From Alphaproteobacteria bacterium (GTDB lineage: Bacteria; Pseudomonadota; Alphaproteobacteria; Acetobacterales; Acetobacteraceae), in assembly GCA_026400845.1 (NCBI GenBank), contig JAPLOH010000064.1:1-41547 (forward strand): a stretch of 41,547 nucleotides of DNA. Direction: 5' to 3'. The notes under the pieces are model-generated. The model did not search any database, had not been told where the DNA came from, and was given only the letters and a program-made list of their open reading frames with translations. How positions within the stretch are numbered: the first letter of the stretch is position 1; the number at the start of each line of letters is the position of its first letter. Made by a program: the position numbers and the translations under genes. Positions 25,061 to 33,092 of this stretch are shown piece after piece.

Positions 25061-25513
25061 ATGGCACCTCAATTGCCGATCAAAAGACCGGGCTGGGTCG
25101 ATGAATTCCAGTCATTCATCATGCGCGGCAACGTGGTGGACCTCGCGGTCGGCATCATCATCGGCGCCGCCTTCACCGCCATTGTCGGCAGCCTGGTCAA
25201 GGACCTGTTCAACCCGATCATTGGCCTGCTGCTGGGCGGCATCGACTTCTCCAACATCTTCATCACCCTCAAAGGCCCCACCGCCCCCACGCTGGAAGCG
25301 GCCAAGACCGCCGGTGCCGTCACACTCAACGTCGGTCTGTTCCTCAACGCCGTCATCCAGTTCCTCATCGTCGCGTTCGCGGTGTTCTGGATGGTAAAGG
25401 TGCTGACCGCCCTGCAACGCAAGAAGGAGGCCGCCCCCGCCGCCCCCGCCGCGCCGAGCACAAGCGAAGTTCTACTTACCGAAATCCGCGATCTGCTCGC
25501 CAAGAAAGGGTGA
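25061..25513 (+). CDS. mscL: Large-conductance mechanosensitive channel
   Basis: The 150-residue protein is a typical MscL, a homopentameric inner-membrane channel that opens under membrane tension to release solutes on hypo-osmotic shock. The N-terminal helix and TM1 read [20 protein letters not shown] and [19 protein letters not shown]2 reads [21 protein letters not shown] Pro/Ala linker leads to the cytoplasmic bundle ([17 protein letters not shown]). ATG 25061 was preferred over ATG 25046 because GGGGGAG lies six bases upstream of it. The next gene starts one base after its stop. Confidence 0.97.
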   Translation: MAPQLPIKRPGWVDEFQSFIMRGNVVDLAVGIIIGAAFTAIVGSLVKDLFNPIIGLLLGGIDFSNIFITLKGPTAPTLEAAKTAGAVTLNVGLFLNAVIQFLIVAFAVFWMVKVLTALQRKKEAAPAAPAAPSTSEVLLTEIRDLLAKKG

Positions 25514-25514
25514 G

Positions 25515-26228
25515 ATGACCCAACCGACCTCTCCACCTGGCGAGGCCGGCCTGACGCGGGAGATGCTGCTCGACGGCACGTTGCGCGCCAATCTCGCCAA
25601 GATGATGCCGGATGTGCGGCTGACCACCGACGCGGAGCGGGCGGCCTCCATTGCCGGCATCCTCGCCGCGCGGCCGGACCATGGCGATGGCGTCTGGGTG
25701 TTCGCCTATGGCAGTCTGATCTGGAACCCCGCCATTCACATCGCCGAACAGCGGATCGCCATCGCGGTGGGGTGGCACCGCTCTTTCTGCCTCTCGGTGA
25801 AAATGGGCCGCGGCACGCCGGAGAATCCCGGCCTCATGCTCGGCCTGCGACCCGGCGGAAATTGTCCCGGCGTCGCGCTACGGGTGGCGGAGCACGACAT
25901 CGCGCTGGAACTCGATTTGCTGTGGCGCCGTGAAATGGTGGCCGACGGCTACATTCCGCGCTGGGTGCCGCTGATCGACGAGACGGGCGCCCCGGCCGGC
26001 GCCGGCATCGCCTTCACCATCAACCCGGCGCAGCCGACCTTCTGCGGCGATATCGCGGAGGACGAGGTGGTGCAGCGCCTCGCCACCGCGCGCGGGCGGC
26101 TGGGCACCGGCGCCGAGTATCTTTTTCGCACCCATGACGGCCTCGCTGCCCTCGGCGTCAACGACCCCTCGCTCGATCGCCTCGCCACGCTGGTGCGCGT
26201 CCGGATGGCCGCACTCGCCGCCGGTTGA
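25515..26228 (+). CDS. ChaC-type gamma-glutamylcyclotransferase
   Basis: The 237-residue protein shows the ChaC/GGCT fold: the substrate-loop signature WVFAYGSLIWNP (YGSL at residues 65-68), RSFCLSVKMGRGTPENPGLM with the catalytic glutamate expected at Glu103, and the CxGVALRV-like strand. ChaC enzymes release 5-oxoproline from glutathione, giving Cys-Gly, in the cytoplasm. It begins one base after the mscL stop, so both are probably one transcript. It converges with the lyase gene 13 bases away, which leaves no room for a conventional terminator. Confidence 0.92.
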   Translation: MTQPTSPPGEAGLTREMLLDGTLRANLAKMMPDVRLTTDAERAASIAGILAARPDHGDGVWVFAYGSLIWNPAIHIAEQRIAIAVGWHRSFCLSVKMGRGTPENPGLMLGLRPGGNCPGVALRVAEHDIALELDLLWRREMVADGYIPRWVPLIDETGAPAGAGIAFTINPAQPTFCGDIAEDEVVQRLATARGRLGTGAEYLFRTHDGLAALGVNDPSLDRLATLVRVRMAALAAG

Positions 26229-26241
26229 CGGCGCACGCGCC

Positions 26242-27582
26242 TCACACCCCCGACAGCACCCGGTCGATGAAATCCTGCGTCGCGCCGAGATAGGCGGCCG
26301 GGTCGGTCATCGCGTCGATGGCAGCGCGATCGAGACGGGAGGTCACCTCGGGGTCACGCATCAGCGCATCGGCGAGGCGGATGCCCTCGGCGAGTGCGAC
26401 GTCACAGGCGTGCTTCACCACGTGATGCGCCGGCTCGCGGCCAAGATGGGGGGCAAGGCCCATCATGACGGCTTCGGCGACGATGAGGCCGCCGGTGAGG
26501 TCGAGGTTGCGTGCCATCCGCGCAGCATCCACCACCATGCCCTCGGCGATGGTGCGGGCGTGCTGCAGGGCACCGTGGGTGAGCACGAACGCCTGGGGGA
26601 GGGCGAGGTATTCGGCCTGCCAGGGGCCGGTGGCGCGCTCATGGTCCTGCGCCATGGCGGATTGCATGAGGGGCACGAGCTGATGCACGGCGCGGCTGCT
26701 GGCGAGGATGTATTCGCTCGCGATCGGGTTGCGCTTCTGCGGCATGGTGGAGGATTGGCCGCGGCCGGGGACATAAGGCTCGAACACCTCGGCCACCTCG
26801 TTCTGGCAGAGCAGGATGATGTCGGTGGCGATTTTCGACAGGCTGCCGCAGACGAGGCCGAGGAAGGACACCGCCTCGGCCAGCCCATCGCGGCAGACAT
26901 GCCAGGGCGCGGCGGGGGCGCCGAGCCCGAGTTCGGCGGCGAGGCCGAGCATGGTCGGCAGGCCCTGGTCGCCGAGTGAGGCGAGCGTGCCGGCGGCGCC
27001 GCCGAGCTGTACAACCTCGACGCGGGGGCGGGGCTGGGCCAGACGGTCGCGATGGGCGAGCAGCGGCATCAGCCAGGTCGCGCATTTCAGGCCGAAGGTG
27101 ATGGGCAATGCGTGCTGCAGATGGGTGCGCCCGGCCATCACGGTATTGCGGTGCTCAGCCGCGTTGCGGGCGAGGCCGGCGATGACGGCATCGAGTTCGG
27201 CGGCGATGAGGGTAAGGCCGGCTTTCACCTGCAGCACCGTCGCGCTGTCCATGATGTCCTGGGTGGTGGCGCCCCAATGGGTCCAGGCTCCCGCGGCACC
27301 GGCGGCGCGCGACAGCCCCTTCACCACGCCGACCACGGGGTAGCCGACATTGCGCACGGAGGCGGCGAGTTCGGCGGTATCGAGGTTTTCGTAGCGCGCC
27401 GCGGCGGTGATGGCATCGGCGGCGTCGGCTGGGATGATGCCAAGCCGCGCCTGCACGCGGGCGAGCGCGGCCTCGACATCCAGCATGTTCTGGAACCAGG
27501 TGCGTTCATCGAAAATCGCGCGCGCGGCGTCCGAGCCATAAAGCGTGCCGAGGACAGGGGAGTCGGCGGGGTTGATGGGCAT
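26242..27582 (-). CDS. PcaB-like lyase/cycloisomerase (fumarase/adenylosuccinate lyase superfamily)
   Basis: The 446-residue protein has all three conserved regions of the fumarase superfamily: THWGATTQDIMD (~102-112), AGRTHLQHALPITFG (~150-164) and the signature QSSTMPQKRNP (276-286). Sequence style is closest to 3-carboxy-cis,cis-muconate cycloisomerase (PcaB). These enzymes catalyse anti-eliminations or the reverse at carbons next to carboxylates. No other protocatechuate-pathway gene is present. The gene starts two bases after the sulfoquinovosidase stop, so it is the last gene of a sugar operon. That context suggests a non-aromatic substrate, which is inference. ATG 27582 (MPINPADSPVLG) gives the family length; longer versions read out of frame through the neighbour. 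Confidence 0.88.
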   Translation of the reverse strand: MPINPADSPVLGTLYGSDAARAIFDERTWFQNMLDVEAALARVQARLGIIPADAADAITAAARYENLDTAELAASVRNVGYPVVGVVKGLSRAAGAAGAWTHWGATTQDIMDSATVLQVKAGLTLIAAELDAVIAGLARNAAEHRNTVMAGRTHLQHALPITFGLKCATWLMPLLAHRDRLAQPRPRVEVVQLGGAAGTLASLGDQGLPTMLGLAAELGLGAPAAPWHVCRDGLAEAVSFLGLVCGSLSKIATDIILLCQNEVAEVFEPYVPGRGQSSTMPQKRNPIASEYILASSRAVHQLVPLMQSAMAQDHERATGPWQAEYLALPQAFVLTHGALQHARTIAEGMVVDAARMARNLDLTGGLIVAEAVMMGLAPHLGREPAHHVVKHACDVALAEGIRLADALMRDPEVTSRLDRAAIDAMTDPAAYLGATQDFIDRVLSGV

Positions 27583-27584
27583 GG

Positions 27585-29579
27585 TCAGATCCTCGGGAGC
27601 GATTGGAACAGGGCGGTGAAGGGCGAGCCGGTGCGGTAGAAGACGGGCGGCTGGCCGATCGGGGCGGGGATGGTGACGTGGCTTCCGCCGACATGCGGTG
27701 TGCCGGTCCACAGATGATGCCAAACGGCGCCGGTGGGGAGGTAGACCCGCCATTCCGTGGCGCCCCCAGCGTGGACCGGGGCGACGAGGAGATCGCGGCC
27801 GAGGAGGTAGTGGTCCTGAATGGCGTAGGTGGCGCGGTCCGCCTCGTGGTGCAGGAACAGCGGGCGTTGCAGCGGCAGGCCAGTGGCGGCGGCTTCGGCG
27901 GAGAGGGTGCGCAGATAGGGGGAGAGCGCCCGCCAGATGCGGGTGAAGCGGGCGAAATGGGCGAGCACCTCGGGGTCCTGATCGACCTGGAGGTTGTCGT
28001 CCGGCCGGTTGCCCTCGTGGGTGCGCATCATCGCGGTGAAGGCGGACATTTCCGACCAGCGCATGATCAACTCGGCGGTGCGGATATTGCCGAACAGGGA
28101 GGTATATCCGCCGACGTCGCTATGGTGGTACGGGTTGCCCAGCAGCCCCGCCGAAAGCGCGCCGCAAATCACGGTTTGCAGCCCGTCATGCCGGGAGAAA
28201 TCAACGGACTGGTCGCCGGCCCACAGCATGGTCGAGTGGCCCTGCACGCCGGTAAAGCCCGCGCGCATCCAGAACAGCTTAGGCTCCTCGGCGCCGGCGA
28301 TGGCGGCGGCGTTGACCTCGGCCCAGATGGTTGGCCAGGCGTTGTGCATCAACGCGGCGTCGCCATAGGCGAGCACAGCGTCGATCGGCAGATATTCGCC
28401 GAAATCAGCCATCCAGCCGGCGATGCCGATGCCCATCATGTTGCCGCGCAGGATGCGCTCGATCCACCATGTGCGGGCTTCCGGCAGGGTGAAGTCCATC
28501 ACGCCCGCCCGGAATTCGCCGAATTGGACGCGGTAGGTTTCGCCATCGGCATTGCGCGCGAACAGGCCGAGCGCTTCGGCCTCGGGGAACAACGCGCCGT
28601 CATCGCAGAGATAGGGGCTGCAATAGGCGAGGAAGCGGATGCCGCGATCGCGGAGTTCGGCGATGCGGGCGGGGAGGTCGGGGTAGCGGGCGGGGTTCCA
28701 CTGCCAGTCCCAGAACAAGCGGCGGCCGAAGCTGGTTTGGCGGATGCCGGCCCAGTCCTCGCACCACAGGGCGGAGACGGCGGCGCCGGCTTCGAGGTAT
28801 TTTTCAAGGCGGACGAAGCTCTCGGCGCCGGCCTTCAGCCCGATCACCGCGCCGTTGTAGAGCCAGTCCGGCAATTCCGGCGGGCGGCCGAAGAGGGTGG
28901 AGACGTGGCCGACCAGATCGATGAAGCTGTCAGCGGCGAGGAATTCCAGGCGGGAGGGGGCGGCCCAGACTTCGATTTCATGGAAGCCGGGGTCGCGGAA
29001 ATCCAGCACGCTATAGGCGGTGCTCTCCAGGTGCACGGCGAGGCGGCGGGAGGTGAGGAAGCTCGGCTGTGGGTAATTGGTGGTCCAGTAGTCGCCGCCG
29101 GCCTTGCCGGTGACGTCGGATTGCCAGGTGATGTATGTGCTCTTGTCGCGCCCGACGCCGGGTTCGCTGGTCCAGATTGGGAAGTTGCGCCCGCGTAGGT
29201 CGAAGTAAGACATCTGCTCGCCGCCGCCCCAGACATGCTCGTCCGGCTCGGCATGCAGGCGGAACCAGAAGCGGTTCCAGCGGGGATCGGCTTCGGCCAG
29301 CACGAGATCGAGCCCGTGTTCGGTCTCGATCAGGTCGAACACGAGGGCGGGGCGGTCGCCGGCGTAGCGGCGCAGGGTGATCCGGCTACCCTCGATGGCC
29401 ACGTGTTCCAACGGCGCCCGCTCGCTTAGGCGGTCGGAGATGTCGAAGTTCCCGTGATGCATATCCATCCGCCCCTCGCCGAGACCGGCGAAGAAGGCGG
29501 GAGCATCGGCGGTGTGGCGAAGGATCAGGCGGCCGGCGAGGTGGAGTTCGAAGCTGGTGGGGAGGCGGGTGAGGGTCAT
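27585..29579 (-). CDS. GH31 sulfoquinovosidase (YihQ/SmoI-like)
   Basis: The 664-residue protein follows E. coli YihQ over its full length, with shared blocks GGGEQMSYFDLRGRNFPIWT, GWMADFGEYLPID, MMRTHEGNRP and HHSDVGGYTSLFGN. Sulfoquinovosidases hydrolyse alpha-sulfoquinovosides such as sulfoquinovosylglycerol from plant and cyanobacterial sulfolipid. The nucleophile is Asp392 and the acid/base Asp456 (WAGDQSVD). Sulfonate-binding residues by alignment to the remembered YihQ sequence are Lys249, Glu274, Arg287, Trp290 and His485/486. This is the KERH arrangement known from Agrobacterium-type enzymes, rather than QQRH of E. coli. No signal peptide is seen, so hydrolysis is cytoplasmic after import. 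121 non-coding bases separate it from the upstream low-G+C gene; the ribosome site is weak. Confidence 0.93.
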   Translation of the reverse strand: MTLTRLPTSFELHLAGRLILRHTADAPAFFAGLGEGRMDMHHGNFDISDRLSERAPLEHVAIEGSRITLRRYAGDRPALVFDLIETEHGLDLVLAEADPRWNRFWFRLHAEPDEHVWGGGEQMSYFDLRGRNFPIWTSEPGVGRDKSTYITWQSDVTGKAGGDYWTTNYPQPSFLTSRRLAVHLESTAYSVLDFRDPGFHEIEVWAAPSRLEFLAADSFIDLVGHVSTLFGRPPELPDWLYNGAVIGLKAGAESFVRLEKYLEAGAAVSALWCEDWAGIRQTSFGRRLFWDWQWNPARYPDLPARIAELRDRGIRFLAYCSPYLCDDGALFPEAEALGLFARNADGETYRVQFGEFRAGVMDFTLPEARTWWIERILRGNMMGIGIAGWMADFGEYLPIDAVLAYGDAALMHNAWPTIWAEVNAAAIAGAEEPKLFWMRAGFTGVQGHSTMLWAGDQSVDFSRHDGLQTVICGALSAGLLGNPYHHSDVGGYTSLFGNIRTAELIMRWSEMSAFTAMMRTHEGNRPDDNLQVDQDPEVLAHFARFTRIWRALSPYLRTLSAEAAATGLPLQRPLFLHHEADRATYAIQDHYLLGRDLLVAPVHAGGATEWRVYLPTGAVWHHLWTGTPHVGGSHVTIPAPIGQPPVFYRTGSPFTALFQSLPRI

Positions 29580-29700
29580 GGATGGAAACGCTCGATCACA
29601 TTTGCGGCGGGTTCCATTGCTACTCCGCTGGCGCCAATGTGATATCCGAGATTGGTGACTACGCCGGAGCAGGTAAAGGGAATCAATTTGGAAACCTCAA

Positions 29701-30438
29701 TCATTCGGCCGATGAGGCACCATCCAAATGCCAGGTCAGTTTTCCTTGCCATCGCGAATGAAGTTCGCGTGCACGCGATCGAATATCGTCGGTCGCGTTA
29801 ATGATGAAGAACGCCCGGGGCGAATAAGGGCTCGCTCTCAACGCATCTACGCGAGCGAATCCCAAATCACGCAATCGCTTACACCAATACTCAATCTCTT
29901 CGAGGTGTCCCCCCTTCCGACGCGTCTGGTGATGATACACGACAGCGCAGCGGCCGTTGGCGGCGAGGCGTCTAACCTCCGAAAGCTCGATGCTCTTGCC
30001 GGCCTTAGTCGTCGACGGACTATACCGATCGGGCTCCAATCCGTTGTCGGGATCGGCGAACACAGCATCGCAATCGCTCAATGCACCGACCGCACGGCTG
30101 AACCATGCACGGCGTGCGCGCGCTCTATCCGCGTTGCTGGCCGGGATCGGTATTGGTTCGTTGGCGAACACGGCTCCAGGGATGATTGATGAGCGCTCCA
30201 ACTCTGATATATTGCGCACGCCTTGGTCGACTATGCTGCGCAATGAGTCGAAAAGGCCGGGATCTCGATGTCGCCACTCCATCCCCTTGTTAAGATAATC
30301 GATATGTCGCCCGTCCTCGTTGTGGTTCTCGTCGGGATAGAGCCACCATGCGATGCCAAGACGGTGCTCTGGGAACAATGCTCGCAGGATTGCGAATTTC
30401 ACGAAGTCGCCGATGTCGCCGACATAGCGATGCTGCAT
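29701..30438 (-). CDS. Conserved hypothetical protein (RYVGDIGDFVK family), likely acquired
   Basis: This 245-residue protein begins MQHRYVGDIGDFVKFAILRA and contains GIAWWLYPDENHNEDGRHI, DAVFADPDNGLEPDRYS, CAVVYHHQTRRKGGHLEEI and SPRAFFIIN. I recognise the N-terminal pattern from scattered bacterial hypothetical proteins but know no function. The DPDNG motif after a hydrophobic strand resembles nuclease or methyltransferase active-site loops, which is only a resemblance. Its G+C is about 55% in sampled lines against ~65% or more on both sides, indicating recent transfer. It starts four bases after the epimerase stop with AGAGAG abutting the ATG, so it is embedded within the sugar operon although it has no evident link to sugar metabolism. 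Confidence 0.8.
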   Translation of the reverse strand: MQHRYVGDIGDFVKFAILRALFPEHRLGIAWWLYPDENHNEDGRHIDYLNKGMEWRHRDPGLFDSLRSIVDQGVRNISELERSSIIPGAVFANEPIPIPASNADRARARRAWFSRAVGALSDCDAVFADPDNGLEPDRYSPSTTKAGKSIELSEVRRLAANGRCAVVYHHQTRRKGGHLEEIEYWCKRLRDLGFARVDALRASPYSPRAFFIINATDDIRSRARELHSRWQGKLTWHLDGASSAE

Positions 30439-30442
30439 CTCT

Positions 30443-31363
30443 CTAGCCTGTCCGCTGTTCTGAGGGGGCTATTGCGAACCGCATCGTGCCGCGCCGCTGT
30501 CCGCCCGGGGGAAGCACGAACACGCCCGGAGGCGGCGTGCCGTCCATCCGGTTCAACCCGTCGGTGATGTTGGTCACTGGCTCGATGGCGAAGAAGTCCT
30601 TGCCGTCGGGGATATAGACGATGAGGTTGGCGAAAATCGGGTCCGCCGTGACGTCGAGCGCGTAGCCGCGGTCGGGGTAGGCGATGCGGGCGGTTCCGGT
30701 CCAGCCGGTGAAGCAATTGTCGATGAAGTGTTGGCCGATGGGGCGCGGCGACGCATGATCGCGCTCGGGAGGGACGGGCGTGTGGTCGATCGGCAGCATG
30801 TCCGGCCCGTTGCGTTGCAGGCCGGTGGCGGCGAATTGCAGCGTGGCCTGGGGGCTGCGGGGGAAGAAGGGGTGCTGGCCGAAGGCGAGCGGGGCGGGGG
30901 CGTCGTGGCGGTTCTCCACCACGCAGGTGATCTCCAACGCGTTTTCGCTCAGGCGGAAGATCTGCTCGGCGTGGAAGGCGAAGGGCCATAGTTCGCCGCC
31001 CGCATAGTCGAGGCTGAGGGTGACGGCGTCGCCCTCCTCCTGCGCCGTCCAGGGCAGGCGCCAGCCGGCGCCGTGGATGGCCCAGCCGTTCATGAGGTCC
31101 GGCAGGTCGTAGCTCTGCCCGGCATGGGTGAAGCGGCGGCCGGCGACGCGGTTGGAGTAGGGGAAGAGCGGGTAGCTCGCGAGGTCCCGCGGGCTGTCGG
31201 CCTGCATGGCGTTGGGCAGCGGCAGCCGAAACATCGGCTCGCCGTCGCGCGTCCAGGAGACCACGCCGCCGCCGAAGCCGGGGGCGAGCACCAGTTCGGC
31301 GGCACCGGACACCACCTTCACCACCTCATGCCGCTTCGGCATGTTCATCCCGAGCCCGCTCAT
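30443..31363 (-). CDS. Aldose 1-epimerase family protein (probable sulfoquinovose mutarotase)
   Basis: The 306-residue galactose-mutarotase-fold protein has LFPYSNRVAGRRF (Asn71-Arg72), GWAIHGAGWRLPW (His97) and AFGQHPFFPRS (His164), the residues used for ring-opening acid/base chemistry; EPVTNITDGLN follows near the C-terminus. The family interconverts alpha and beta anomers. Next to a retaining sulfoquinovosidase, a sulfoquinovose mutarotase role, as described for YihR-type proteins, is the best guess, but other sugars cannot be excluded. Its ATG overlaps the permease stop (ATGA), which fixes the start. The downstream low-G+C gene follows after four bases. Confidence 0.88.
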   Translation of the reverse strand: MSGLGMNMPKRHEVVKVVSGAAELVLAPGFGGGVVSWTRDGEPMFRLPLPNAMQADSPRDLASYPLFPYSNRVAGRRFTHAGQSYDLPDLMNGWAIHGAGWRLPWTAQEEGDAVTLSLDYAGGELWPFAFHAEQIFRLSENALEITCVVENRHDAPAPLAFGQHPFFPRSPQATLQFAATGLQRNGPDMLPIDHTPVPPERDHASPRPIGQHFIDNCFTGWTGTARIAYPDRGYALDVTADPIFANLIVYIPDGKDFFAIEPVTNITDGLNRMDGTPPPGVFVLPPGGQRRGTMRFAIAPSEQRTG

Positions 31364-32190
31364 CCCTTCACCGCCCCTTGCGCCAATCCGCGCACCATGG
31401 AGCGCTGCACGATGGCGAACAAGGCCAGCACCGGCAGGATAGAGAGGATGCCGCCCGCCGTCAGTGCGCCCCAGGGCAGCTGGAATTCGCCGACCATCAA
31501 TTGCAGGCCGACCGGCCAGGTGCGGCTGCCCGAGGAAGTCGTCAGCATGAGCGCGAACAGATACTCGTTCCAGGCGGCGATGCCGATGAATACCGCGCAG
31601 GCCCACAGGCCGCCCCTCACCAGCGGCAGCACGATGCGCCACATTGCGCCCCAGCGGGTGCAGCCGTCGATACGGGCCGCTTCTTCCAGTTCGAGTGGGA
31701 TGGCGTCGAAGAACCCCTTCATCATCCATATGAAAATTGGCAGCAGGAAGGCGGTGTAGGCGAGCGCGAGGCCGACGCGGGTATCGAGCAGGTTGGCCTG
31801 GCGCATGATGATGAACAGCGGAATGATCATCAGCACGACCGGAAACATCCGCAGTACGAGGAAGAACAGCAATACGTTCTGCCGGCCGCGGAATTGCAGA
31901 CGCGAGAGGCTGTAGGAGGCCAGCGTGCCGGTGAAGACGCAGATCACCACGGTGAACAGCGTGGTCACCGCGCTGTTCCACATCAGGGCCGGCAGGTTGG
32001 ATTGCGTCCAGATCGCGATGTAGTTGCTGAGCGTGGCCGGGGTCGCCCAGATGGTGAAATGGTGACGCAGGATGTCGTTCTCGAATTTCAGCGAGATATT
32101 GAATGCCCACAGCACGGGAAAGGCGGCGAAAAAGGTGAAGCCGGCGGCGATGAGGTAGTTGACGATCCGTTCGAGCGGGCTGCGGCGCAT
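31360..32190 (-). CDS. Sugar ABC transporter permease (MalG/UgpE type)
   Basis: This 276-residue inner-membrane permease has six helices and the EAA loop ELEEAARIDGCTRWGAMWRI followed by LPL, which docks the ATPase. An N-terminal helix (YLIAAGFTFFAAFPVLWAF) and the RTWPVGLQLMVGEF segment are typical of carbohydrate uptake transporter-1 family members. It pairs with the upstream MalF-type permease (two bases away) and the binding protein at 34388-35629. No ATP-binding subunit occurs in the window, so it must be supplied from elsewhere. Start ATG 32190 (MRRSPLERIVNYL) gives the expected length. Confidence 0.93.
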   Translation of the reverse strand: MRRSPLERIVNYLIAAGFTFFAAFPVLWAFNISLKFENDILRHHFTIWATPATLSNYIAIWTQSNLPALMWNSAVTTLFTVVICVFTGTLASYSLSRLQFRGRQNVLLFFLVLRMFPVVLMIIPLFIIMRQANLLDTRVGLALAYTAFLLPIFIWMMKGFFDAIPLELEEAARIDGCTRWGAMWRIVLPLVRGGLWACAVFIGIAAWNEYLFALMLTTSSGSRTWPVGLQLMVGEFQLPWGALTAGGILSILPVLALFAIVQRSMVRGLAQGAVKG

Positions 32191-32192
32191 GG

Positions 32193-33092
32193 TCAGTCCG
32201 CCTTCAGCGCGTTGGAGTAGCGGACGTAGATCCAGGAGAAGATCATCAGCACGAGGAACATCACCACGCTGAGCGCGCCGGCATAGCCGAAGTTGAATTC
32301 GCGATAGGCTTTCTGGAACGCATACAGCGACAGCACCTGGGTGGAGCGGCCCGGCCCACCGCCGGTGAGGATCAGCAGCAGTTCCGGCGAGTTCATCAGG
32401 CTGATCGCCCGCAGCACGACGGTGGCGACGATGATCACTCTGAGGCCGGGGAGTTGGATGTGGACGAAGCGGTGCCAGAAACGCGCGCCATCCACCGCGG
32501 CGGCTTCGTAGAGCTCTTGCGGAATGCCCTTCAGCCCGGCCAGCAGCAACAGACCGAAGAACGGGAAGCCGTGCCAGGTTTCCACCATGATGGCAGCGGG
32601 GAGCGCCCAGTTGGGGTCGGCGAACCAGGCCTTGAAACCGCCGATCACGCCGAGCCCCTGCAAGGCCGCGTTGATGATGCCGAGCCGGCTGTCGAGCATC
32701 AGCGCCCAGAGATTCCCCGCAACGACGAGGGGGAGAAACCACGGCAGCAGGATCACCACCGACATGGCACGGAAGCCCGGCAATTCGTAGTCCAGCGCGA
32801 CCGCGATGACGAGGCCGAACATCAGTTCCAGGATGACGGTGCCAATCACCCATACGGCGGTGTTTTGCAGCGATATCCAGAAAATCGGGTCATCGAGCAG
32901 CGCGATATAGTGGCGCAGGCCGACATAGCCCTGGCCGAGGTCCATCCGGTTCAGCCGCATCTGGCGGAACGAAAGGTCGATGCCGGCGATGGTCGGGTAG
33001 ATGATGACGGCGAAAACCAGCGCCACGGCGGGCAGCAGCAGCAGCCAGGGGAAGGCTCTGGTGTCCGAAATGGCGGCGAGGCGGCGCTTCAT
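32193..33092 (-). CDS. Sugar ABC transporter permease (MalF/UgpA type)
   Basis: This 299-residue protein has six membrane helices, an N-terminal WLLLLPAVALVFAVIIYPTI and the EAA loop ELYEAAAVDGARFWHRFVHI followed by QLPGL. It forms the heterodimeric channel with the MalG-type permease downstream (two-base gap). The stop of the preceding enolase-superfamily gene abuts its start, so catabolic and transport genes alternate within one operon. Substrate is inferred from the sulfoquinovosidase in the same operon, not from the permease itself. Confidence 0.93.
   Translation of the reverse strand: MKRRLAAISDTRAFPWLLLLPAVALVFAVIIYPTIAGIDLSFRQMRLNRMDLGQGYVGLRHYIALLDDPIFWISLQNTAVWVIGTVILELMFGLVIAVALDYELPGFRAMSVVILLPWFLPLVVAGNLWALMLDSRLGIINAALQGLGVIGGFKAWFADPNWALPAAIMVETWHGFPFFGLLLLAGLKGIPQELYEAAAVDGARFWHRFVHIQLPGLRVIIVATVVLRAISLMNSPELLLILTGGGPGRSTQVLSLYAFQKAYREFNFGYAGALSVVMFLVLMIFSWIYVRYSNALKAD

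Noticed and set aside
26242-27582. Protocatechuate catabolism (pcaB) as the role of the lyase
   Set aside because: No other protocatechuate-branch gene is nearby, and the gene is the last member of a sugar transport and glycosidase operon.
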